From the NCBI GenBank assembly GCA_015146655.1, contig VKHL01000015.1:36453-100452 (forward strand): a stretch of 64,000 bases of DNA, given 5' to 3'. Under the pieces are notes generated by a model. The model was not told where the DNA came from, did not search any database, and was given only the letters and a program-made list of their open reading frames with translations. This document shows positions 9,723 to 20,476 of this stretch, piece after piece; position 1 is the stretch's first letter; every line of letters starts with the position of its first letter. Position numbers and translations under genes: made by a program. This DNA is from Ochromonas danica. Lineage: Eukaryota > Sar > Chrysophyceae > Chromulinales > Chromulinaceae.

Positions 9723-10277
9723 ATGAAGCAAGATAATGGGTTTATTATATTCTTGATTCTCTTTGCCAATGTGGCCTTTCTCTTCTTTAGCAATCTGCTG
9801 TGGTGGGAGAGTTTGTTCTATAGTCTTTCCACGGCTGCGCTGTGGGCGATGAGTTGCTCTCCCTACAGCCCTTTGAGACCTTTGTTTGGTGGATTGGAGA
9901 GTGTTTGGGGGAGACTGAGGAGATGGATCCGCATCTCACTAATCGTGATGATGCTTGTGTTGGCTGTCATGACGTGGAGCATGCGACTGGTTGTTGTGGG
10001 TTTGTTCACATATCGCGGCCTGCTGTTCATCTTATCTGACCCTTCTTCCTCACGGAAACAAGCTGTTATCTTGACAATGAAAGAGTGGGATGAGTATAGA
10101 AGTGAGCGGGAGTATAGAACACGAAAATCTGCCTCACACAACAAACTCAACACCTCCTCTGCCTTGAAAAGTCCTCTTCATTCACCAACGGTAAGCTCCT
10201 TAACTCCCTTTGGGTTAGGATCCGGGCCGTCTTGCTCCCCAAACCTGGGTCTGGCAAATTCTGCCCTCTGGGTATAG
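9723..10277 (+). pseudogene. Duplicated first exon of the membrane FG nucleoporin, copy 2
   Basis: Same protein as copy 1 over 184 residues, with the same phase-0 donor at the equivalent position (after base 10190). It has its own upstream promoter-like block at about 9588-9620 in the preceding unit, so it looks able to start a transcript independently. Its frame has no disabling mutation up to the donor. Confidence 0.7.
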
Positions 10278-10414
10278 GAGAGGATTGGTATCGTCTTCTT
10301 GGTCGTTGTATCTATCGTTACCTAGGATGCTACAGGGGAAGTGTGCACAAAAGAGATTGATCAACCATTCCAATACACTGAGGATGATGCTATATCAAAT
10401 ACGTCAATTGTATG

Positions 10415-10637
10415 CCTCTAGCCCGTCTTCTTGTTCTCTCTTCTCTAGACTGTCATAGAGATCCTCTAACTGACGCTTCTTTTGAGAGGGAAATTCATTG
10501 GTATTCGAGGGTGTTGGTGGGACAACCAGACTGTAGTTCACATGAAGTGTCTCTGTCGCCACCTCCTGGACCTCGTCTATCAGATCTGAGCGACCTTGAG
10601 AAGTCTCCTTCCTAGTATCAAGTGGGGAAGGATTCTG
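10415..10637 (-). repeat. Inverted copy of nucleoporin exon 2 fragment (unit 2)
   Basis: Second copy of the same 223-bp inverted fragment, 1206 bp after the first, also matching 11788-12010 in reverse complement. Confidence 0.9.
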
Positions 10638-10928
10638 TTGAGATATTGTTAGTGTGGCTGTGGCTCAATCTGCGTGTCGTTAATCAACTGTTTATCTGCA
10701 TCAATACAATACATTGACAATGTTTCGTTTTGAGATGGGCTAGACTTTGCAGAGTCTATGACCCAGGCTTCTCAACAACTGCCCTTGCCCGAACAAACGG
10801 ATTTCAAAGAACACGTTTTTCGACTATGACCGTATTGTTGTTTATTTTGTTGGCTGTTGTTGAGAGTTGTTGAGTGTACAGTAATTAGTGAAGAGTAAAA
10901 GCTAATCTACGACTAGAGGTGGTCTGAG

Positions 10929-13900
10929 ATGAAGCAAGATAATGGGTTTATTATATTCTTGATTCTCTTTGCCAATGTGGCCTTTCTCTTCTTTAGCAAT
11001 CTGCTGTGGTGGGAGAGTTTGTTCTATAGTCTTTCCACGGCTGCGCTGTGGGCGATGAGTTGCTCTCCCTACAGCCCTTTGAGACCTTTGTTTGGTGGAT
11101 TGGAGAGTGTTTGGGGGAGACTGAGGAGATGGATCCGCATCTCACTAATCGTGATGATGCTTGTGTTGGCTGTCATGACGTGGAGCATGCGACTGGTTGT
11201 TGTGGGTTTGTTCACATATCGCGGCCTGCTGTTCATCTTATCTGACCCTTCTTCCTCACGGAAACAAGCTGTCATGATGACGATGAAGGAGTGGGATGAG
11301 CACAGAAGTGAGCGGGAGTTGGCTGATGTGAAAGCACGAAAATCTGCGTCACACCACAAACTTGCAGCGAAACAACAGACACAAAATATCCCACCCCCAC
11401 CTTCACCTCCTCTGCCTTCATCTAATACATCGTCTGCCTCGACAAAGCTCCATCCCTCGCCAAAAGTGCCAACTAATGAACAATCACAACCCTCTCAATC
11501 TTCCTTTTCCGCAGTAAGTAGTGCCTGGCATAACTTCAGCGGATTTGTTCTCGAATGGTCGAAATTCTCATCTGTTACCTGCTTTTTGTCTGTTTGTCTA
11601 GTTTCTTAACACACGAGGAAGGCGGGGAAGTAGTAAGAAGGGCATATCATCATCCAATAGTGCTGTAATTGATCTGACTGTGGAGAACGATGACCTACTC
11701 GCGAACCCTCCGCAGACCTCTGCTGCCTCTGTCACCATCATCGAAGCTGATGTCCCGAAGTCGGTTGAACCTACTAAACTACCTCTGCAGAATCCTTCCC
11801 CACTTGATACTAGGAAGGAGACTTCTCAAGGTCGCTCAGATCTGATAGACGAGGTCCAGGAGGTGGCGACAGAGACACTTCATGTGAACTACAGTCTGGT
11901 TGTCCCACCAACACCCTCGAATACCAATGAATTTCCCTCTCAAAAGAAGCGTCAGTTAGAGGATCTCTATGACAGTCTAGAGAAGAGAGAACAGGAAGAC
12001 GGGCTAGAGGGGGTTATGGTAGTGGCCGATGATAGTCAGCGAAGGAAAGTGAGCTGGCGCGACTCAGAAATATCTCTCCCTATTTTACCTCTCTCTAAAA
12101 GAAAGGATAGTTCGTATCAAACTCCTTCTAAGTCTGTTTTGAAACGCAAGAAAGTGAGTTATTCGCCCTCTATTGACTATATGTCGCTATTGACTACAGT
12201 CTAACTGGGTTTATTTCTAATAGGCTGACAGATCTTCTGCGGATAGTCATATATTGGCTGAAATGGAACAAATGCATAAACGTCAGAAAAGCTTGGCATT
12301 GAGGTCAAAGTTACATGATGGCATCAATGAAGGTGGGCCATTCCTTCCTTCACAAACATTTCGTGCTTCATGACTCAGATTTTGTTTTGTTTTGTTTTAT
12401 AATTTTCGATCAGTTGAAGAAAGCCCGAAAAGCTTTGTTGCACAGTTACAAGCTCGTTCAAAGGCTTTGAATTCAGCTGTTATTGGATCTTCGAAAAACT
12501 CTGAAGATAAGCTCTCGCAGCAGTCATCGACAACAGCTTCGACTCCCTCTACTGAAAGTAATTCGCTTGCTCAATCGACTTCTGATAGCCTCCTGACTTT
12601 CAATGGATTCTCGAGTGTAGCGCAAACAAAGGAAGTGCTATCTTCCTCGACCTTTTCTTTTGGTGGCGGGACCACAGCTCCTACCAATGGATCAACTCAA
12701 AATGGACAAAATTCTGCCGGCATAGTTTCTGGCATAACAGAAAGCAGATCTGCCGAATTTTCTGCACCAAAGGCTACTACAAAGACTGCAGAAAGCGATG
12801 GCATTTCTTTCTCATTGCCCCAGTCATCAAGTGCCTCAACTCTGTCTTCGAATGGAAGTGGTAGTGGAAAACCCCCTCCCTCGCCTTTCGCAGCATCTCA
12901 CAAGCCTAAAACGACTGAGATTCCTTTCGGAATTGCATTTGGAGCGAAACAGACTGAAACATCTTCTCTTGCGGCCACTAAAGAAGATGAAAATACAAGC
13001 AAAAGCAAGCATGTAACCTTCAATCTGCCCACAACAGCGACACCAACAACAGCAGCGGCAGATTCATCCGCACCGTCGACATTTTCCTTTGGAGCTCCTC
13101 CATCTGCTTCATCGACTATGCCTACTGCAGCAGCAGCAACAACTAATTCAGCGTCAACTTCTTCTGCTCCGCCATCATTCACTTTTGGTGGTGGCAATAG
13201 CGCTTCTACTGCGCCTGCTATGTCCTTTGGTGGTCCTACTACCACAGCTGCAACTTCGAGTTCAACAGCATCGACTACCCCTGCTACGGCCCCATCCTCC
13301 TCATCCTTTGCCTTTGGCACATCTTCCAATTCTTCAAACATTGGAACAGGAGGCAATCCTTCCTTGGGTTTCGGCGGATCTATCGGAAACAATGCATCTA
13401 CAAGTACATTTGGGACCTCGCTTTCCACAACCGCTTCGACCAGCTCTACTGCAGCTGCTCCCGGCTCTGGTCCGTTTGGATCCTCGCCATCCATTCCTTC
13501 GTCATCAACCACTTTTGGCTCTTCCTCCTCTTCTTCTTCCACGGCTACAACTCCTGCATTTGGATCAGGTGCTCTGGGCAGTGCTAGCAGCGGGAATCAA
13601 CAGAATAGCCTCTCTACCACCCCTGCACCGTTTACTTTCGGTGGGGTTAACACAGGGGTTTCTCAGTCAAGTGCACCTCAGTCGACATCTGCCTTTGGTG
13701 GTGGTGGTACTGCCACAACTTCAACTTTCTCCTTTGGCTCAGCTGCACCTGCTTCAGGCAGTGCTCCTGCTTTTGGTGGGACGAGTTCTACCACGAATGC
13801 TGCTGCTGCTCCTGCTTTCGGAGCTCCCACTCCTTTTGGTGGGATGAGTACAATCACGAATAGTACTTCAGCTCCTGCGTTTGGAGCATCCGCTCCATTT

Positions 13901-14509
13901 GGAGGAACAGTCGCTCCAACACCAACTTCGGCTTCAGGCACAAGTACTCCTGCTTTTGGTGTGATGAATAATACCACGAATGGCGCTGCCGCTCCTGCTT
14001 TCGGAGCTTCCACTTCTTTTGGAGGACCAACACCAACTTCGGCAAACACTCCTTTTGGTGGAAGTGCCCCTCCTTTTGGTGGCTCAGCTGCACCTGCTTC
14101 AGGCAGTGCTCCTGCTTTTGGTGGGACGAGTTCTACCACGAATGCTGCTGTTGCTCCTGCTTTCGGAGCTCCCACTCCTTTTGGTGGGATGAGTACAATC
14201 ACGAATAGTGCTTCAGCTCCTGCGTTTGGAGCATCCGCTCCATTTGGAGGGACAGTTTCTGCTGCAACACCAACGCCTACAAGCAGGGTGCCAACGTCTA
14301 CGTTTGCGTTTGGTGCAGGGTCGAGTGCTCCTTTTGGTTCTGTCAGCTCGTCTGCTCCAGACAATTCAATGTTAACTCTGAATCCGTTTGGGGGTGGTAT
14401 GGGTGGTCTAAGTGGAGGAGTAGGAGGAGGTGCTGGCGGTAGTATGTTTCAACTAGGTAGTAGGGAAGGTAATTCTTCGTCTCGTAGAAAGGTGAAGGTA
14501 AAGAAATAA
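10929..14509 (+). CDS. Transmembrane FG-repeat nucleoporin (POM121-like architecture)
   Basis: Four exons in consistent phase: 10929-11513, 11602-12153, 12224-12332 and 12414-14509, giving about 1113 residues. Residues 1-105 hold three or four hydrophobic segments (7-27, weak 31-44, 70-86, 88-105). A Pro/Ser-rich stretch follows, then a basic segment NTRGRRGSSKKG at the start of exon 2 that could act as a nuclear signal, and Lys-rich PSKSVLKRKK. From about residue 495 to the end the protein is Ser/Thr/Ala/Gly-rich with many FSFG, PAFG and PFGG repeats, and a basic tail SSRRKVKVKK. FG repeats line the nuclear pore; membrane anchoring plus FG repeats in one chain is the layout of vertebrate POM121. 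Homology to POM121 is not claimed; the similarity may be convergent. Confidence 0.82.
13736..14255 (+). repeat. 175-bp direct repeat within the FG region
   Basis: The segment at 13736-13910 recurs almost unchanged at 14081-14255, encoding in both GSAPAFGGTSSTTNAA and PAFGAPTPFGGMSTITNS. It points to recent expansion of FG repeats by duplication. Confidence 0.85.
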
Positions 14510-14819
14510 TCTGAGCAAATTAAGAGTACACAATACGAATAGCAGACTAAGTTCTTCTCTCTTGAAAAGGCGGTACCCCTTTCCTAGCAAAGCAAACAGC
14601 ACATACCCGGATACCTTAAAACTGTTGTAGAGTAAACAATGCTGATTAGCACCAAAGTGTGGCGTTTATTAACAGTGTGGCGTTTATTTATCGATGAAAA
14701 ACGTGTTTTATCGATAACTTAAGAGGAAGTGTGCTCAGGACTGCAGACGCCTCGCTCAGTCAATCATCAATCATCAATCGAGCAAGTCGAATCACTATCG
14801 TATAGGCAGACGATTCACC
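14510..14819. promoter_or_regulatory. Intergenic region with putative SPT6 promoter elements
   Basis: Two copies of GTGTGGCGTTTATT (about 14657 and 14675) lead into TTATCGATGAAAAACGTG and TTTTATCGATAA (14687-14720), so TATCGAT sites face each other around an ACGTGTTTT core. It lies about 100-130 bp before the SPT6 start. Regulatory function is inferred from position and from similar blocks before other genes here. Confidence 0.45.
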
Positions 14820-17800
14820 ATGAGCGAGGAAGAACGCAAAGATCTTTTAGATGAAGAAGAAAATGATATCAAAGGAGATTTAGCGGATTTCTCTGGGGGT
14901 GAGGAAGAAGACGGGCAGTTAGCATCATCTAATTCCCACCTTGTGCTCGACTCCGCCATAACTACTGCCACCTCCGCTCCCGCACCCTCTGACAACGAAG
15001 ATGCCTCTTCCATGCCCACTCCAACCATTAAGCGAAAAGCTGACGCACTCTCTTCTGATAGTCAGAAGAAGAGTAAGAAGTTGAAACGTGCTGCTGTCTT
15101 GGGCATCGACGATGAAGCAGAGCGTAGTGATGATGGCGAAGAGTCTGGAGCTGCCGCTGGAGAAGATGGTGATGATGATGACGAAGATGAAGAGGATGAA
15201 GAAGGTCTCGATGACTACGAGTACGACGACTTCGTGGTGAAGGAAGCCAGTGACGTGGACTCTGACGACGAAAACCCAAAACAGAAAAAGAAAACCAAGA
15301 AGACTAAACTTAGCAAACTGAAGAAACGCAAAGATAACATGCAGTTAGAAGAAGAAGATCTTGCTTTAGTACGGGAGAACATGGAACAATCACCTCCTCG
15401 TCAACAGCAGTTACCCACCATTGACAATTTCAAAATGGATGGTGACGAAGATGACTATGGTGACTATGGAGGTACAGGAAATAGATTTAATGGATACGAT
15501 GATGAAGATGATATGGATGATTTTATTGAGTCCAGTCATGGTGGTGGTCGTCTCCGTCCTAAGCAAAGAGACATCCCTGGCCGCAGACATCACGCTCTGG
15601 ATGAGTCAACCTTCGATCAATTAAGAGAAGCAGATGAGATCTTTGGTGCTGGGTATGATGATTTCTTAGATGAGGATGAAGATGAAGAAGACCTTGATGA
15701 AGAGAAAGCAGCCGCGGCAAAGGAAAGAGAATTGGAAAGAAAGAAAATGCTAGCCACATCTAAAGGGTTTTATGAATATTCCCAATTAGTAGAGAACTTT
15801 TTGCTAGAAGAAGATGAAGTGATTAGAAGTACAGATATTCCTGAACGCTTTCAGCTTGCTTTGAAAGGACGAGAAGTTCCTTCCGAGATGGAACGACTGG
15901 AAGAAGCGCGCTGGATATCCACCTTAGTGGCACAGAAGATCTTGGCAAGCTACAGAGCTAAGGATATTGTTGATAAAGACAATCTAGTTTATGATATCGT
16001 GGATAGTGTGGAAGTTGTGTTGAAGTTTATTCAGGTGAGTCACAATGTTAATGTTGTTATTATTGCTCAGTGTTTGGTTTTACACCATAATCCATGTTAA
16101 TGTAATTGCATTGATTAGGTGGAGCGTTTGGAAGTGCCTTTCATCTGGCTATACCGAAGAGACTATCTTCATCCTTCCATCGAGAGAGATGACCTTTGGA
16201 CTATTGTAGGCCTTGATGAACGATGGGAGGCAATCTATGCCTTGAGACATAAGATGCATGCCAATGCTTCCAAACTCTACTTCATGAGTGACAATGACCA
16301 AGAACAAGAGGAAGAGACTCTGAACGAGGAAGAAGAAGGTGCAGCAGAGAGTCAAGATCAGAAGAAGAGGTTGAAACGCATGAAAGCGTGTTTACGAGAA
16401 GCCGCTCGTCTCTTTCCAAAAGACCGATTTACATATCTAGTAGAAAACTGCTATGAAGAAGAAAAACTGCGCAATATCTTCAACTTCGTTCGCTTACTAG
16501 GTACTGACTATGACACAGTGAAGAGTGAATACAACAAGTACAAACGTCTACGATGTGTGCGAGAGATGGCTGAAGCGATTGCCCTGCCCGCACATGTGAT
16601 TGGCAGCTTCTTAAGCGGTGCTCCCAAACAAGAACCTCCTCACTTTGGAGATTTGAAAGTAGAGGAAGTCGTGCGTAATATTGCACAACGCAATGGATAC
16701 AAAGGAGGTAACTTGGTCGCTGCTGCAGAGATTGTTCTGGCTACTGAATTGTCCCACGAGCCTGTCTTACGAGACATGGCGAAATCGATCTTTATTTCTC
16801 AAGGATCACTCTCTACTCTACCCACTCCGAAGGGTAAGTCGGGAATCACCCCATTTAGTGAGTACTTTGGCCTACACTATCTCAAAGGCAAGCCTCTCTC
16901 TGAACTGACCACTCCAGAGGGTCTACTGTTCTTTATGCGTGTTCTACAAATCGAACAAATGGGGTTAATTACGATTCAGATCGAACCTCCTATGACAGAT
17001 GGCCCAGAAGGCCCAGTAGTTCATGCTGCACCTTTCCTCATGACTGACATCCCTTTACTCAGGAACTTCTTGCCATCTTTGCAGATTATGGAAGATCCTT
17101 ATCGTGAAGCACGTGCAACATGGGATACGTTACGAATGCAAGTATTGAAGACATGTGTAGAAAGCCATCTCATCCCTTCTTTGAAGAAAGAGATCAAACG
17201 TGATCTCGTGCGTTTAGGCAAGGAGGCACTTGTGGATGCAATCGCTGTAAACTTCAAGAGGCGATTGGCAGTGGGTCCTTTCATGCCGCCTATGGAGGAT
17301 GAGCGAGAAGTGATCAAGTCTCTGCTGCTGTCCTGCCCTGATCGCCCTAACGCCTACACTGTGGCTGCGATCTACCAAATGCCTGACAGAGAGTCGGATA
17401 TATCCATGATCTATTTAGATAAGGATGGGGTAGTTATTGCACGAGATCTCATTCCGCATAAGACGAAAGGTCAAAGCAAGGAGCGAATCAAACACTTCTT
17501 GTTTGAGTGGAAGCCTGAAGTCATCACATTGAATAGCAGTGCTGGAGAAGTGGCCAAGAAGTTGTCCATGGACCTGGAAAGGAATATTATAAAAGATATC
17601 TCTGAGATGCTTCAACTTCAAGCTAGACTGAAAGCTGAGGAGAACGAAGACGAGGAAGAGGAGCAGGAGAAAGAACCTTTCAAGCCTTATGCACCATATG
17701 TGAGTTTGGTTAGTCTTCACTTGGGATCTTGCTTGCTAACAGTGTATGCTGTGGATGTTACGGTGTAGGTGGTTGTTGCGGATGACACATTGGCAAACAT

Positions 17801-20173
17801 CTTCAAGAAATCTAGTCGTGCTAAGAAGATGTTTCCTGACATGATCCCAGATACTGCAGCTGCTGTAAGTTTGGCTCGCACAGTGCAAGAGCCTCTCAGC
17901 CAGTATTGTCTGCTCTGGAAAGGGGTGGATAGTGCCAACAATTTCGGCTATGAGGCAATGTATCTCAACCTTCATCCTCAACAGGTATAGTCTGCCTCAT
18001 TTTAGACATCCATCCATCCATTACCATTACCATTACCTTTAAAACAATGGGTTGCTCGACACAGGAACTTGTGGTAAAGCAAGCGAACAAAGTGCTTCGA
18101 GCATTGGAAAATAAACTAGTCGATGCAGTGTGTGATATTGGCGTGGATCTAAACAAAGCTTGTTCTCTCGATCATATCGCCCCCATGTTACCCTTTGTCG
18201 CTGGTCTGGGACTGCGCAAGGCAGAGATGTTGAGACAACAGATTACTGCGAAAAAGTCTCGAATGGACAGTCGACTCTCTTTGTTAGACCTCAAGCTGTT
18301 GGGTCCAGTGGTCTGGAAGAATGCTGCAGGGTTTCTTCGCATCACTTCTGCTGCAGAGGATCGTCAACTTGATCCTTTTGATAACACTCGTATCCATCCT
18401 GAACTCTATCGTGTATATGATTTTGCACAGAAAATATGTACGGATGCGTTGGAAACCGAGGACAGTGACATTGTCAATTACGCACCAACTGTTCTGCAGC
18501 TCATGGCGACTGTCAGGAAAGACTTGGAGAAGCGCATTCGTCGTTATCCGATTTGGTTAGATGCTTGGAGGGAAGGCAAGCCTAAGCCTGGCAAGATCGC
18601 ATACTCCGGTCCAAATCAATCTCCGCATAGTTTCGATATTGAGTTGAACGACTGCCTGGCCCAACTGCTTCTTGAAGAATATGCACTAGACATTGAAAAG
18701 CAAGGCAAAGGAAAGCGACGATTGGAATTTGAATTAATCAAAGACGAGTTGCGCTATCCCTGGCTGGACTTACGAACTCCGCTGCGTTCTTTGAGTGATG
18801 CGGAGATCTTTGACGTTGTCTGCAGCAATGCTGGACAGCAGCTCATGGTGGGACAGAAGATTGGCTGCACTGTTATTGATGTTGAAGATGCTTCTTACAT
18901 GGACCGAGCTACAGACTATGTGCGCAGGAAGCAAAAAGCGTTAGTACGAACTGACAATGGACTGCGCGGTGTTATCACACCATATGAACTCGTGGATGAG
19001 CGCGTGGATGTCAACACATTGAACATGAAGGACTTCTTACAGCCAGGTGCTCATATCATTGCCTTATTAATAGGTGTGCAAAAGGATCGGTTTTCTTTAG
19101 ACCTCTCTATGAAACCATCGTATCTTGAGCGGTCAGAGGCTTGGTGGATAGAGAATCGCAATACGGATAGTTATGCCAAGAAATGGTGGGAGACGATGCA
19201 ACCTACCCTTCGTCCGGAGAACTTCTATGATCGATTCTTCCGTGAAGGTGAAGCTTTACAACAATATTACAGCCTAGAGACGTCCATGTTGTCCTCTGTC
19301 AAGAACGCTACAGGTGCTTTAGAGAAGATCACCTTGCAACAACAGCAGCAACAGCAACGCGGTGGCAGAGGTCTCTCTCGTGTAATCCATCATCCTCTCT
19401 ATGCTAATGTAGATTTCAAGACAGCAGAACAGAGACTGCGTGCTGAAGGCAAAGGTGCCGGTGCGGTGCTATTCAGACCCTCTTCAAAGGGAAGCAACTT
19501 CCTCACACTCACTTGGGCTTTCCGTGATAATCAGTTCAAGCATATTAGCATCGAAGAGAAAGGCAAGCGCGCAGGTGAGCTGGGACTGGGCAATGAGCTC
19601 TATGTGCAAGAAGATGACATGAAGGAGCCATACAGCGACCTCGATGAGTTATTCGCCCGCTACGTGGAGCCAATGAATGGCTATGTGGCCACCATGGTTA
19701 GACATGACTTCTTCCGCCCCGGCACTCCCGAAGAGGTTGAGGCGGAGATGTTTGCCCAGCTTCGTGAAAAACCTGGACGTATCCCTTACTTCATTCGCTT
19801 CGAGCCCTCTCGCCCCGGATCCTTCGTGCTCACATGGGTCTCTCTCAATAGAAACCAATCTCCCTCGGTGAAAACGATGAGGATTGACGTCCGTCCCAAG
19901 GTAAGTGATCTACATGTCTATTGCAGACCTACACTAGCTGACTAGTTTGCTGTGTGTATCTAGGGTTATGTCATGCAAGGAGAAACCTTTGCGAGTCCTA
20001 GCAGGCTAATTGTTTGGTTTAAGCAATTGAACGAAAAGGCGCTGGAGAAGCAACGCCAGCAACAGGCTGCAGCTCCAGCTGTCCCTCGACGAGCTAATTC
20101 TCGTTTCCAACCTCAGCAACAGTCAGGCATCCCACCACCTCCACTGCCTCCTTCTAGCTATTATCAGAGATAG
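14820..20173 (+). CDS. SPT6: Transcription elongation factor SPT6
   Basis: Five exons: 14820-16034, 16119-17699, 17769-17984, 18065-19900 and 19964-20173, all phase 0, about 1685 residues (family size about 1450-1730). Residues 1-290 are strongly acidic with Lys/Arg clusters. The Tex-like core follows: a helix-turn-helix region, a YqgF/RNase H-like domain near 815 (TVAAIYQMPDRESDISMIYL), the helix-hairpin-helix pair near 1035-1070 (HIAPMLPFVAGLGLRKAEML) and an S1 domain near 1268-1350. Tandem SH2 domains close the protein (about 1445-1540 and 1550-1640), with AVLFRPSSKG in the first; these bind phosphorylated RNA polymerase II linker. The last 50 residues are Gln/Pro-rich. SPT6 is a histone H3-H4 chaperone that travels with polymerase II. 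Confidence 0.95.
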
Positions 20174-20476
20174 GTGCATCCATGGATGTTATTGAGAATT
20201 GATGTAATGTAATGCTCAGGACCTTCTCGTTGCTTTCCCGCATCACTTCATTTGTTATGAACAATACATCGCCTTATCTCCCCTTTAACTTAACAGTGTT
20301 TGGGAGAATCAAGAAATCTTCCCACATCACAGAATTACTATGTGCGCGGGGTTTACAGTTGGAAGTCCGATGCGTGTCAGAGGAGGAGCAAACCCTCCGG
20401 TAGTTTCGGCAAGCAGCACGCTGAGCGAAGAAGAGCGCGAACTGAAGATACTCCCTTTTTTCAGTTGGCTATAAAG
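20174..20476. other. Intergenic region before kinesin-5 (copy 1)
   Basis: About 300 bp between the SPT6 stop and the preferred kinesin start. An upstream in-frame ATG at 20300 would add 59 residues of no clear character. No repeat or strong motif is seen. Confidence 0.4.

Larger units (their letters stand above)
9707..10912 (+). repeat. Tandem unit 2 (1206 bp) of the nucleoporin first-exon array
   Basis: Direct repeat of the preceding unit. The intact gene begins immediately after it, and its first roughly 355 bp (10913 to about 11270) are identical to the start of this unit; beyond the codons for KQAV the intact copy diverges and has additional Pro/Ser-rich sequence. Confidence 0.92.

Noticed and set aside
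12898-14364. Long open frames antisense and in other frames of the FG region (214, 228 and 252 residues)
   Set aside because: They are products of the Ser/Ala/Gly/Phe repeat composition; their translations are Leu/Pro/Val/Glu-biased mirror images of FG codons, with no domain.
15028-15759. Minus-strand frames opposite the acidic region of SPT6
   Set aside because: Shadows of GAA/GAT-rich codons (His/Leu/Ser-rich).
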